DNA from: Antarctobacter heliothermus
Lineage (GTDB): Bacteria; Pseudomonadota; Alphaproteobacteria; Rhodobacterales; Rhodobacteraceae
Reading direction: 5' to 3'
Length of the DNA: 64,000 nt
NCBI RefSeq assembly: GCF_002237555.1
Contig: NZ_CP022540.1
Location: forward strand, 4,035,001-4,099,000
Below are positions 1 through 8,290 of this stretch, piece after piece; positions within the stretch are counted from its first letter, which is position 1; each line of letters opens with the position of its first letter. Position numbers and translations under genes: made by a program. The notes below the pieces were generated by a model. That model saw only the letters and a program-made list of their open reading frames with translations, made no database searches and had not been told where the DNA came from.

Positions 1-362
1 GCGAAAGCATGGCGTTTTTGAAAGGCCAGTTCCTCGGGGTCATACATCTCGTATGGCCCACGTTCGATGTAGCTCTCGGGCCAGACCCGGCCCTTCTTCC
101 ACGCGGGTCCGTTGTCATAGCCCAGGATCGTGGTGTCGAGATCGGACAGCGCGTCGAGATCGATGAACCCGGGCGAGATCACCGCCGCGCCATAGTCTAT
201 CCGCCGTGCGACTTCGCCTTCGAAAGAGGCGCCAACATGCAGCACCTCGGTCCCCTCGATCACTGCCACGCCGTTTTCATGCACGACGTGGCGGCCATCG
301 TGGTGACCGATCACCCATTGGGCGGAAAGGAGCGTCCGACCCTGCATCGCGCTGTCCATCAT
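1..362 (-). CDS. Amidohydrolase, N-terminal part (cut by window edge)
   Basis: Only the first 120 residues are inside the window; the gene continues past the left edge. The visible part has the beta-sandwich start of an amidohydrolase (VIEGTEVLHVG, then VISPGFIDLDALSDLDT, where a composite site would normally show HxH but LDALSDLD is seen). This resembles SsnA/chlorohydrolase-type members of the superfamily. The ATG overlaps the stop of the upstream amidohydrolase in an ATGA tetranucleotide, so the two are translationally coupled in the ABC-transporter operon. Substrate cannot be read from this part. Confidence 0.75.
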   Translation of the reverse strand, partial: MMDSAMQGRTLLSAQWVIGHHDGRHVVHENGVAVIEGTEVLHVGASFEGEVARRIDYGAAVISPGFIDLDALSDLDTTILGYDNGPAWKKGRVWPESYIERGPYEMYDPEELAFQKRHAF

Positions 363-1549
363 GGTGCCTCGATCACGCAGGCGCCGTCACGGGCGATAAC
401 TGCGCCGCCCTTGAGCACCAGCTTGCGCGGCGCGTGAGTGACCACAGCCTCTGCCAGGGTCTCGCCCTCGACCAGCAGGCAGTCGGCGCGACATCCCACG
501 TCCAGACCGTAGCCCTCGACCCCCATGATCGCGGCCCCGCCAAAGGTGCAGATCTCCAGCGCCAGTTCCACCTCGTCATCACGGCGCAGGTTGTTGCGCA
601 TCCCGATCTGCATCGCCTTTTCCAGCATGTCCGAGTTGCCATATGGCCCCCAGGTGTCGCGGATACCGTCACAGCCCGCGCCGGTAAGGATGCCAAGCGC
701 CTTCAGCTCTTTGACCGCAGGCACCGGGGCCGAGGCGGGCGCGGTTGTCAGGATGTGAATGCGGTTTTCGGCCAACGTCTCCTGCAGACCCGCCACATAG
801 GCGCGATCCACCGCGCCGAGGCAGAAGGCATGGGAAACCGACACCTTGCCCTGCATCCCCAGTGCCACGGTGCGGTCGATGATTTCCTCCATCGAGAACC
901 AGCCAAGCGCGTCACGTTCGTGCAGGTGAATGTCCACCGGCTTGCCGTGTTTCTCGGCCAGCGCAAAGACCGTATCGAGATGCCCCTTTGGGTCATGCTC
1001 CATACCGCAGGGATCGATACCGCCCACCAGGTCCGCGCCCAGCGCCAGCGCCTCATCCATCAGCTCGGCGGTGCCGGGGCGGGTCATCATTCCGGACTGC
1101 GGGAAGGCCACGATTTGGATGTCGACCATCCCGGCCAGTTTTTCGCGCGTGGCCAAAACGCCTTCGATCCCGGCCAGCCCGTGGTGCGTATCGACATCGA
1201 CATGGCTGCGGATGTGGGTGCAACCGTGCGACATGGCCAGGATGGCGTGGCGCTCGCTCTGCACCTGCGGATCAAGGCCAAGCGAAACCTTCACCTCGCG
1301 CTCGTTGTTGATTTTGTCGATCAGGCGCGGGCCGACCTCGTTGCGATACCACGGCAGGCCCAGCAGCGACTTGTCGAGATGGGTATGCGCCTCGATCAGG
1401 CCGGGGATCAGGATGCGCCCGCCGCCGTCGATCACCTCGGCACCCTCGGGCGGGTCGGCCACGAACGCGCCATTGGCGATATACAGGTCAGTAGCGGGGC
1501 CGCCCATCGGGCGCACGTTCTTGAGAGTCTTCGAAGTCACTTTGGTCAC
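359..1549 (-). CDS. Amidohydrolase family protein, cytosine-deaminase-like
   Basis: 396 aa. The start is the GTG whose last bases overlap the TGA of the upstream permease (GTGA). Residues near 48 hold the metal motif EAHTHLDKS, followed by HIRSHVDVD, DIHLHERD and VSHAF, with a late GCDGIRDTW segment; this set is typical of cytosine deaminase/N-isopropylammelide-type amidohydrolases that hydrolyse exocyclic or ring C-N bonds. The protein is probably cytosolic, as no signal peptide is visible. It sits directly behind two ABC permease genes, which suggests it acts on the imported compound. A much longer reading frame in this phase runs back through the permease gene and is not real. The exact substrate is unknown. 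Confidence 0.85.
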   Translation of the reverse strand: MTKVTSKTLKNVRPMGGPATDLYIANGAFVADPPEGAEVIDGGGRILIPGLIEAHTHLDKSLLGLPWYRNEVGPRLIDKINNEREVKVSLGLDPQVQSERHAILAMSHGCTHIRSHVDVDTHHGLAGIEGVLATREKLAGMVDIQIVAFPQSGMMTRPGTAELMDEALALGADLVGGIDPCGMEHDPKGHLDTVFALAEKHGKPVDIHLHERDALGWFSMEEIIDRTVALGMQGKVSVSHAFCLGAVDRAYVAGLQETLAENRIHILTTAPASAPVPAVKELKALGILTGAGCDGIRDTWGPYGNSDMLEKAMQIGMRNNLRRDDEVELALEICTFGGAAIMGVEGYGLDVGCRADCLLVEGETLAEAVVTHAPRKLVLKGGAVIARDGACVIEAP

Positions 1550-2502
1550 CGCAGTTTGGGGTTGAGCGCATCGCGCAGCCAGTCGCCGATCATGTTGACC
1601 GAGAGCACGATCAGGCAGAGCTGGATCGAGGGGAAAACGACAATCCACCACAGGCCCGAAAAGAGGTATTGGTTGCCGATCCGGATCAGCGTGCCAAGCG
1701 AGGGCTGATCGGGCGGCATGCCCACGCCGAGAAAGGACAGCGTCGCCTCGGACAGGATCGCAAGACCGAAGTTCAGCGTCGCCGCCACCATGATCGGCGT
1801 CAGGCAGTTGGGCAGGATGTGGTGCAGCATGATGCGCCAGGGTTTCACCCGGATCAGCTTGGCCGCCTGAACGTATTCTTTCTTCGCCTCGACCATGGCT
1901 GAGGCGCGCACCGTGCGGGCGTATTGCACCCAGGACGGAACGGCGATGGCCACAATCAGGATCGGCGCGGCCAGCACGTCCTTCAGGCCCGTGGGCAGCG
2001 ACGCGCTGGCGATGGCGGTGATCAGGATGGCGATCAGGATGAACGGCATCGACAGAAGGACATCGCCCACGCGCATGATCACATTGTCGATCCAGCCACC
2101 AAAGTAACCCGCCACCAGCCCCAGCGCGAGGCCCACGGCCAGTGCCAGCATCACCGAGGCGAAGCCGATGATCAGCGAGATCCGCGAACCATAGAGCACC
2201 GCTGACAGGATATCGCGGCCCTGCGTGTCGGTGCCCAGCAGGTAGGGCCATTGGCCGCCCGCCTCCCAGATCGGCGGGATCTCGGAGTTCCAGAGTTCCA
2301 GCGCGGCCAGGTCATAGGGGTTCTGCGGCGTGATCAGCGGCGCAAGGAATGCCGTCAGCGCCACCAGCAGCAACAGCACCGCGGCAAAGATCGCCGAAGG
2401 ATGCGCGCGGAAAGAGTACCAAAGGTCGCTTTCGCGCAACTTGGTCAGCCGCGAGGGGCGCACCGGGGCGTCGGCCGTGGTCAGGGGAATAGACTTTTGC
2501 AT
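1546..2502 (-). CDS. ABC transporter permease, DppC/OppC type
   Basis: 318 aa. An N-terminal cytoplasmic stretch and OppC_N-type first membrane segment (PSAIFAAVLLLLVALTAFLA) are followed by the five-helix permease domain, with the LGTDTQGRDILS motif typical of DppC and an EAA-type loop (EYVQAAKLIRVKPWRIMLHHILPN). The chosen ATG is preceded by GGAG at good spacing; another ATG 21 bases upstream (2523) would overlap the previous gene by 8 bases. It forms the inner-membrane channel together with the neighbouring DppB-type protein. No ATPase gene for this transporter is present inside the window. Confidence 0.92.
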   Translation of the reverse strand: MQKSIPLTTADAPVRPSRLTKLRESDLWYSFRAHPSAIFAAVLLLLVALTAFLAPLITPQNPYDLAALELWNSEIPPIWEAGGQWPYLLGTDTQGRDILSAVLYGSRISLIIGFASVMLALAVGLALGLVAGYFGGWIDNVIMRVGDVLLSMPFILIAILITAIASASLPTGLKDVLAAPILIVAIAVPSWVQYARTVRASAMVEAKKEYVQAAKLIRVKPWRIMLHHILPNCLTPIMVAATLNFGLAILSEATLSFLGVGMPPDQPSLGTLIRIGNQYLFSGLWWIVVFPSIQLCLIVLSVNMIGDWLRDALNPKLR

Positions 2503-2515
2503 CGGGCTCTCCGGT

Positions 2516-3499
2516 TCAGCCATTGCCACGGGCACTGTCGTCGCGCAGGCGCGGATCGACCCAGGCATAGGTGATGTCGACAAGTGTATTCAGGACGACG
2601 AAAATCAGCGAAACGATCAGCAGGTAGGCGGCCATCACCGGCAAGTCGACGAAGGTGACCGCCTGGATGAACAGCATCCCCATGCCCGGCCATTGGAACA
2701 CCGTCTCGGTCACAAGGGCAAAGGCGATCAGGTTGCCGATCTGCATGCCCGTCAGGGTGATCACCGGCATCAGGCAGTTGCGCAGCGCGTGGCGCCATTG
2801 CACCCGCCGGGTGGGCACCCCGCGAGCGCGGGCGAACTTGATGTAATCAGCGCGCAGGGTCTCCAGCATCTCGGCCCGGACCAGCCGCATCACCAGCGTC
2901 ACCTGAAAGGTCGAGAGCGAGACCGCCGGCAGCACCAGCGCCGCCCGCCCCGAGGGGGTCAGCAATCCGGTCGACCACCAGCCGATGTCCACCGTCTCGC
3001 CCCGCCCGAAGGCCGGCAGCCAGCCCAGCGAGACCGAGAATGCGAGGATCAGCAGGATGCCTACCACGAAACTTGGCAGGGACACCCCGATGATGGACCC
3101 GAGTTGCAACATGTTGGCCAATCGGCTGTCGCGATGAACCGCCGTGATCACCCCGGCGGGGATGCCCACCACAAGCGAGATCACCGTGGCCACCAACACC
3201 AGCTCAAAAGTTGCCGGGAACCGCTCCTTGATCAGCACCATCACGTCTTGCTGGTTGCGATAGGAGATCCCAAAATCGCCCTGCACCGCATTGGTGACAA
3301 AGCGGGTGTACTGGGTGACGAAGCCGTCATTCAGCCCCAGCCGTTCGCGTAACTCGATCCGGTCCTGCTGGGTGGCCTGTTCGTTCACCATCATTTCGAC
3401 CGGATCACCGAAGAACCGGAAGATCACGAAGGCCAGCAGCGCCACCGCCAGCATGACGAAGGCCGCATTGGCGGTGCGTTTGAGAAGAAAGGCAATCAT
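2516..3499 (-). CDS. ABC transporter permease, DppB/OppB type
   Basis: 327 aa. It starts at MIAFLLKRTANA behind a GGAG ribosome site. Six membrane segments are visible, with the DppB hallmarks GDPVEMM near residue 30, ERLGLNDGF, GDFGISYR, and the EAA loop ADYIKFARARGVPTRRVQWRHALRN. It pairs with the DppC-type protein 13 bases downstream. The family imports peptides, nickel or other small polar compounds; the amidohydrolases in the operon argue for a nitrogen-containing amide or ring compound, which is inference. Confidence 0.92.
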   Translation of the reverse strand: MIAFLLKRTANAAFVMLAVALLAFVIFRFFGDPVEMMVNEQATQQDRIELRERLGLNDGFVTQYTRFVTNAVQGDFGISYRNQQDVMVLIKERFPATFELVLVATVISLVVGIPAGVITAVHRDSRLANMLQLGSIIGVSLPSFVVGILLILAFSVSLGWLPAFGRGETVDIGWWSTGLLTPSGRAALVLPAVSLSTFQVTLVMRLVRAEMLETLRADYIKFARARGVPTRRVQWRHALRNCLMPVITLTGMQIGNLIAFALVTETVFQWPGMGMLFIQAVTFVDLPVMAAYLLIVSLIFVVLNTLVDITYAWVDPRLRDDSARGNG

Positions 3500-3573
3500 T
3501 CCGGTCTCCAGTGCCAGGTCCGACAAAGGGCGCGCGCCGCCTCTTCATCTTGCCGAATAAACTCTCAGGGGGT

Positions 3574-3622
3574 CCGGGGGATGACATCCCCCGGCCGGTC
3601 GGACCGCCAAGGGCGGTCCGAC
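3574..3622 (-). terminator. Two adjacent hairpins after the binding-protein gene
   Basis: Directly downstream of the binding-protein stop (3630) are two strong inverted repeats. The first met by polymerase is GTCGGACCGCC / GGCGGTCCGAC, an 11-bp perfect stem with a 3-base loop (3598-3622). The second is CCGGGGGATG / CATCCCCCGG (3574-3594). Neither is followed by a T-run. This position, between a highly needed binding protein and its permeases, is where partial terminators or 3'-end mRNA-stabilising stems are usually found. Confidence 0.6.
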
Positions 3623-3629
3623 ATCATGC

Positions 3630-5207
3630 TCAGAATCCGGTGCCCATCTTGGCAAACCAGAGCCGCGGCTTGGCATCCGGGAAGAGCGGCATCTCGGCCA
3701 CATCCTCGGTCACCGCCCAGGCCATCGGCTGTTGGTGCAGCGGGATCATGATCATCTCGTCCTTGACCATCTTGAGCGCCTCCGTTTGCAGCGCCAGCCG
3801 CGCTTCGAGGTCCAGCTCGCTGCCCGCCGCATCGATCAGCGCGTCCAGTTCGGGATAGGACCAGCCGCCCCAGTTGAAGACGCCCGCATTGCCGTCCTTG
3901 GAGTGGAAGATTTGCAGCAGCGGCGAATAGCTGTCGAGCAGCGGCAGCGTCGCCCAACCCAGCGTGTAGACGTCGGTCTTGGCGTTCGTCCGCTTCGGCG
4001 ACTGCACCGCGCGCGGCGCCACGTCGAGCTTGGGCGAGAGACCGATGCGCGACCACATCGAGGCAATGGCCTGGCAGAATTGCTCTTCGTTCACCAAACC
4101 GTCGCTGAGGCAGTTGAACTCGAATTCCAGCCCTTCGGGCACACCGGCCGCTGCCAGCAGCGCCTTGGATGCCTCGGGGTCATAGCCCGGCACCGTGTCC
4201 AGCGCCTCTGTATAGCCGGGGATCGGAGGTGCGATGGTCGCCCCTGCGGTGCGGGACTTGCCGCGCATCACTTTCTGCTGGATCAGGTCGAGGTCGATCG
4301 CCTTGTAAAGCGCCTCGCGCACCGCCTTTTCCTTAAAGGGATTCGGCTCTCCGGTGGTCAGCGTATCGCGGAAGGGGAAACCGATCATCACGGTGCGCAG
4401 GTCGACGCCTTCCAGCACCTCGACGTTCGGCGCCGCTTCCAGGCGCGGCAAATCCTGCACCGGCGCGTCATTGGTAAAGCTGATCTCGCCCGACAGCAGC
4501 GCGGCGACGCGGGTCGCGGCCGAGTTCACCGGCGTCAGTTCGATCCGGTCGAGGTTATGCTGCGGCTCGTCCCACCAATCGGGATTGACGACAAAGACGG
4601 TCTTGGCGTCGGGCTGTCGGCTCTCAACGATAAAGGGGCCGGTGCCGTTGGCATTGTAGGTGGCATATCCCTCGGTGCCCGCGCCCACGTCGGTCGGCAT
4701 CAGCGCGTCATTCGCGGTCATCCATTCGGCGTCAAAGATATGGATGTTGGTCAGGTCGTTCAGCAGCAGCGGGTAGGTGCCGTTCAGCGTGATGTCGACG
4801 GTCAGATCATCCACCACTTTGGAACTGACATAGGCCGGGAGGTTGCCCTTCAGCGGCGATGTTTCGTGGCTGACGCGGGTCAGCGAGGCGACCACGTCCT
4901 GCGCGGTGAAGGGGTTGCCGTTGTGAAAGGTCACGCCCTCGCGCAGCTTGAAGCGCCATGTGATCTTGTCATCCAGGATTTCCCAGCTTTCCGCCAGCGC
5001 CGGCTCGATTTTCAGGTCCTTGTTGTAGCGCACCAGCCCTTCATAAACGTGGTTGAGCACGTTGATGGTGAAGCTGTCGCCAAACGAATACGGGTCGAGT
5101 GAGCCGATATCGCGGTTGGCGCCCCATTTCAGCACATTCTCGGCCTGCGCAGCGCCTGACAAAGAGGCAACTGCCGCGGTCGCGAGCAGGAGATGTCGAA
5201 GTTTCAT
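3630..5207 (-). CDS. ABC transporter substrate-binding protein, SBP family 5
   Basis: 525 aa. A Sec signal peptide (KLRHLLLATAAVASLSGAAQA) ends near residue 22. The mature protein has the family-5 signature (GSLDPYSFGDS, VYEGLVRYNKDLKIEPALAESWE, FKLREGVTFHNGNPFTAQDVVAS), typical of DppA/OppA/NikA-type periplasmic receptors, and normal family length. It is the first gene of the operon and reads away from the GntR gene. A much longer in-frame extension upstream runs antisense through the GntR gene and is rejected because the signal peptide marks the start. Confidence 0.95.
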   Translation of the reverse strand: MKLRHLLLATAAVASLSGAAQAENVLKWGANRDIGSLDPYSFGDSFTINVLNHVYEGLVRYNKDLKIEPALAESWEILDDKITWRFKLREGVTFHNGNPFTAQDVVASLTRVSHETSPLKGNLPAYVSSKVVDDLTVDITLNGTYPLLLNDLTNIHIFDAEWMTANDALMPTDVGAGTEGYATYNANGTGPFIVESRQPDAKTVFVVNPDWWDEPQHNLDRIELTPVNSAATRVAALLSGEISFTNDAPVQDLPRLEAAPNVEVLEGVDLRTVMIGFPFRDTLTTGEPNPFKEKAVREALYKAIDLDLIQQKVMRGKSRTAGATIAPPIPGYTEALDTVPGYDPEASKALLAAAGVPEGLEFEFNCLSDGLVNEEQFCQAIASMWSRIGLSPKLDVAPRAVQSPKRTNAKTDVYTLGWATLPLLDSYSPLLQIFHSKDGNAGVFNWGGWSYPELDALIDAAGSELDLEARLALQTEALKMVKDEMIMIPLHQQPMAWAVTEDVAEMPLFPDAKPRLWFAKMGTGF

Positions 5208-5251
5208 GTGTCTGTCCCTTTTCCCGGTGGATTGTGTTTTGAAGTCGGTAA

Positions 5252-5338
5252 AATTGGATACGATGTATTTTGGGTGACACAGAGAATCCAGCAACGCAAG
5301 CAAATTGTATCCAATTGACTGACTAAACTGAATACGAT
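5252..5338. promoter_or_regulatory. Probable GntR operator cluster
   Basis: The 165-bp divergent intergenic region holds three copies of one 12-bp motif: ATTGGATACGAT at 5253-5264, ATTGGATACAAT in reverse orientation at 5304-5315, and ACTGAATACGAT at 5327-5338. The first two form a 10-bp perfect inverted repeat (5252-5261 with 5307-5316). Repeats of this kind in front of a divergent GntR gene usually bind the regulator. The binding assignment is inference. Confidence 0.6.
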
Positions 5339-5372
5339 AGTGATTGTGCGAAATTGATAGGCAGAGCGGACC

Positions 5373-6062
5373 ATGAGTGAGAATAAAACGACGCTGACGG
5401 ACGCGGTGCATGACCTGCTGCGCAAGGCGATCATCGAACAGGCGCTGAAACCCGGCATGAGACTGCCGGAGGATACCGTGGGCGAGCAATTCGGCGTCTC
5501 GCGCACCATCGTGCGCCATGCGCTGGTGCGGCTTGAGCATGAAGGGCTGGTGGAGACCCGCCGCAACCGGGGTGCTTTTGTTGCCGAACCGTCCCGCGAT
5601 GAGGCACAGCACGTGTTTGAAGTGCGGCGCTGCCTTGAAAACGATGTGATTCGCCTGCTTTGCGAGCGTATGCCGGGCAGCGGCTACGACCGGCTCGAAG
5701 CCCATGTGCGCCAAGAAGAAGCGGTGAAAGGCAAGGATGGCCCGGTTTCGATTCGCCTCGCCGGGGAATTTCACGTGCTGCTGGCCGAACTCACCGGCAA
5801 CCCGGTGCTCACCCGCTACGTCTCCGAGGTGGTGTTGCGCTGTTCGCTGATCATGTCGCTTTATGCCCGCAGCCATTCCTCGGATTGCGCGGTCGACGAG
5901 CATTCTCAGATCATCGAGGCAATCCGCGCCGGCGACGCGGCGCGTGCCATCGAGATCATGGAGCATCATCTCGGCGCGGTGGCCGGCCGGGCCGCGCTTT
6001 CCGCGCAGCCAGATAGTATCCAATCCATTCTCTCACATTACGGCAAGGAACTGGCCCAATGA
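5373..6062 (+). CDS. GntR-family transcriptional regulator (FCD domain)
   Basis: 229 aa. The N-terminal winged helix (residues 8-75) shows the GntR pattern LRKAIIEQALKPGMRLPEDT, FGVSRTIVRHALVRLEHEGL and RRNRGAFVAEP. The C-terminal all-helical FCD domain carries the metal/ligand histidines in GEFHVLLAELTGN and DEHSQIIEAIRAGD. It is divergent from the ABC operon and is probably its ligand-responsive regulator, acting at the repeats between the genes. Its stop overlaps the start of the flavin-reductase-like gene (ATGA). Confidence 0.93.
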   Translation: MSENKTTLTDAVHDLLRKAIIEQALKPGMRLPEDTVGEQFGVSRTIVRHALVRLEHEGLVETRRNRGAFVAEPSRDEAQHVFEVRRCLENDVIRLLCERMPGSGYDRLEAHVRQEEAVKGKDGPVSIRLAGEFHVLLAELTGNPVLTRYVSEVVLRCSLIMSLYARSHSSDCAVDEHSQIIEAIRAGDAARAIEIMEHHLGAVAGRAALSAQPDSIQSILSHYGKELAQ

Positions 6063-6733
6063 CCCTGAAAGACGGCTACCACGCCTTCGACTTTGCCGAT
6101 CTCTCTGCCCGTGAGGCCTACAAGGTGATGATCGGCACTATCGTGCCGCGTCCGATCGCCTGGGTGACCACGATTTCTCCAGAGGGCATCGTCAATGCTG
6201 CGCCCTATTCGTTCTTCAACTGCCTGTCCGCCGATCCGCCGATCCTGGCCCTCGGGGTCGAGAACAAGCCCGACCGCAGCTTCAAGGACACCGCCCACAA
6301 CATCCGCCTGACCGAGTGTTTTACCGTCAACATCGTCGATCGCGCCAATGTCGCGGCGATGGCCAAGACCGCAGCCGGGTTCGGCCCGGAGGTCGACGAG
6401 CTGGAAGTGGCCGGGTTGACCGCCGCGCCCGGCGACCGGGTTGCCTGCCCGCGCATCGCTGAGGCGCCGGTGGCGTTCGAATGCGTCCGCCATCTCGGCA
6501 TCGCGCTCAGCTCGGCGCGCGAGATCATCCTCGGTCGGATCGTGCGGGCGCATATCCGAGAGGACATCATCGATCCGACCAGCTTCTACTCTGACCACGA
6601 AAAGCTCGATGCGTTGGGACGGATGGGCGGCAACGGGTATGCCGGCACGCTGGACTACTTCGACTGGCCGACGCCATCGGCCGAGGACCTGCTAAACCCC
6701 GACAAGACACACGTTGCGGTCAACCAAGGATAG
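6059..6733 (+). CDS. Flavin reductase-like domain protein
   Basis: 224 aa. Matches the FMN-binding split-barrel flavin reductase family (DIM6/NTAB type): VMIGTIVPRPIAWVTTISPEG, NAAPYSFFNCLSADPPILAL and DTAHNIRLTECFTVNIV are the recognisable core segments. Members reduce flavin with NAD(P)H for a partner monooxygenase or bind FMN for other redox steps. It starts inside the GntR stop codon and is therefore co-translated with the regulator, which links it to the amide-compound operon. No partner monooxygenase is present in the window. Confidence 0.88.
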   Translation: MTLKDGYHAFDFADLSAREAYKVMIGTIVPRPIAWVTTISPEGIVNAAPYSFFNCLSADPPILALGVENKPDRSFKDTAHNIRLTECFTVNIVDRANVAAMAKTAAGFGPEVDELEVAGLTAAPGDRVACPRIAEAPVAFECVRHLGIALSSAREIILGRIVRAHIREDIIDPTSFYSDHEKLDALGRMGGNGYAGTLDYFDWPTPSAEDLLNPDKTHVAVNQG

Positions 6734-6948
6734 ACCTTGACTGCGGTATGTGACAGGGGACAACCGAAAGACCTTCATTTGGAGGTCAGTAAACCATTCG
6801 CGCCCCATGCGGTGAAACGCGAGCAGGCGCTGCACTGCTCGCCCCACGGCAATCAGCATGCTGCGCTCTGCATGAATGTCCAAACAGGTGACGCCTCATC
6901 CAGCGCATATTGATGTTTCGAAGGTCCGGACTGGGCCGCGAGCGACGT
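6734..6948. other. Non-coding stretch at the island border
   Basis: No supported gene. Short reading frames on the minus strand have no recognisable motif. The region joins the flavin-reductase gene to the decayed mobile element that starts at 6949. Confidence 0.5.
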
Positions 6949-7327
6949 TCATATGAATTGTACCCGCTGCTTCTCCCACACGAGAGGAAACGGCTTGAGC
7001 ACCCGCGCCAACCTGACCTCCGGCCCCTGCTTCCCATCTAGGATGACCTCGGCAGTCTCCGACGCAAGTAACCGTCAGCCGCAGAACCCGGGTCATGTAG
7101 GACGGGGCGATCCCCTCGCGTTCGGCCACTTCTGCGATTGTGGTGAACTCACCAGACTCCAGCATGCGTTTCCACCGAAACGCGCGCGCCTTGAGCAGTG
7201 TGTTGTCGGTCCTGTGCGACAGGGCAGCGCCGTCCGGCAGCTGGATCTGCTTCCGTCCGCCGCGCATCACGACTCGGAACGGGACGTGCAACGTCACCGC
7301 TTCGGGGATCGGTGCCCCGCGGGTCAT
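6949..7327 (-). pseudogene. Recombinase-linked small HTH protein, frameshifted
   Basis: The start ATG overlaps the stop of the recombinase remnant (ATGA). The first part (AVTLHVPFRVVMRGGRKQ, TTIAEVAEREGIAPSYMTR) is the small helix-turn-helix ORF commonly found directly after large serine recombinases in alphaproteobacteria. After RVLRLT the frame is lost; one base away the sequence continues as EVILDGKQGPEVRLARVL and PFPLVWEKQRV up to a stop at 6949. A single-base indel near 7065 explains both halves. Confidence 0.7.
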
Positions 7328-7767
7328 GCTGCGGCCTCGATATCGACGGCCAGCATTTCGCGCGCGAGGCCGCCGAGACCGTCCACACGCAGCCGGACGT
7401 TTAGACCCTCGGTTCCTATGTCCACGCGCTTGACCAGCAGCGGCACGATGCGTGCCTGCTCGGCAGGAAAAAGTTCGTCCCAAATCGGATCAAGACAGGT
7501 CAGTGCGTCACGGGCGTCGGCCTCGGTGATCTCGCCATCCTGTGAGCGGGCCGCCTTCCACGTGCCCGCGACGATCTCGGGCTGGCGGAACACGGCGCGG
7601 AGTTGGTCTATGACGGCGGCCTCGATCTCTCCCGCCGGAACACGGCCGACCGGGCATGATCCTGCACCATGTTTGAGCACCGTCTGACTGACATAGTATC
7701 GGTAGAGTTTCCCGCCTTTACGGGTGTAAACGGCGCAGCGCAGTTCCCGGATAATCGGTTTGGTCAT
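7324..7767 (-). pseudogene. Large serine recombinase with internal deletion
   Basis: 147 aa remain of a protein normally above 500 aa. The first 17 residues (MTKPIIRELRCAVYTRK) look like the start of the catalytic resolvase domain (consensus RCAVYTRKS with the serine just after). The next residues (GGKLYRYYVSQTVLKHG, then SCPVGRVPAGEIEAAVIDQL) belong to the C-terminal zinc-ribbon/DUF region. The catalytic serine and most of the enzyme are missing, but the frame is kept. The joint lies in a TRK triplet that occurs at both places in full-length relatives, consistent with deletion between short repeats. Confidence 0.8.
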
Positions 7768-8223
7768 GTCCGCCCCCGGTGGTTCTTGAGCCCGAAGAAC
7801 ACCCAGCCGTTCCAGCGTGTGCCGGTGATCGCGCGGGCAATGGCCGACAGCGATTTGTAAGGGCGGCCCTGCCAGTCGAAGCCGTCAGAAGTGACGGTGA
7901 CGAGATGTTCGACGCCCTGCCATTCGCGGATCAGGCGCGTGCCGACAATCGGTGTCAGGCGGTGTCAGGTCAGCGCGGATGCGACTCTTCTTGCGGTCAC
8001 CGCCGTCCAGTTGTTCGCCGAGGGCTTCGAGCCGTTTCACCGTTTCCGGCTTCAGACCGCCATAAGCCAGTTCTTGGATGCGGTAGGCCAACCGGCTTTC
8101 CAGATAGCGGCGTTTGAACGGTGGCGGCTCGCTGTCGAACAACTCCGGCCATTGCTGCTTCAGGTCGGGCGTCGGGATGGTCTTGAGCGCGGCGAGGCGC
8201 GCGGGGATGGTGTCGGGGGTCAT
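7764..8223 (-). pseudogene. DUF2924 protein, disrupted by a 10-bp duplication
   Basis: Begins MTPDTIPARLAALKTIPTPD and continues with LKQQWPELF, YLESRLAYRIQELAYGGL and KPETVKRLEALGEQLDGGD, typical of the DUF2924 family that accompanies serine recombinases. After ADLTP the frame breaks; in another frame the normal C-terminus follows (IVGTRLIREWQG, SLSAIARAITGTRWNGW, FFGLKNHRGRT). The break coincides with a tandem duplication CGGTGTCAGG CGGTGTCAGG at 7950-7969. Removing one copy restores the frame. The stop would overlap the recombinase start (ATGA). Confidence 0.82.
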
Positions 8224-8290
8224 GTTGTCTCCTTGTGCGAAGTTGTATGAGCCCCCTGGTCGGGAAGAAAGTGTAGAGGAAACTTTCCAT

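Noticed and set aside
206..1708. 500-codon plus-strand open frame
   Set aside because: It is antisense to the amidohydrolase and permease genes, which have clear motifs; GC-rich DNA opens such frames.
5208..6023. Long N-terminal extension of the binding-protein frame
   Set aside because: It runs antisense through the GntR gene and precedes a typical signal peptide, so the start is at 5207.
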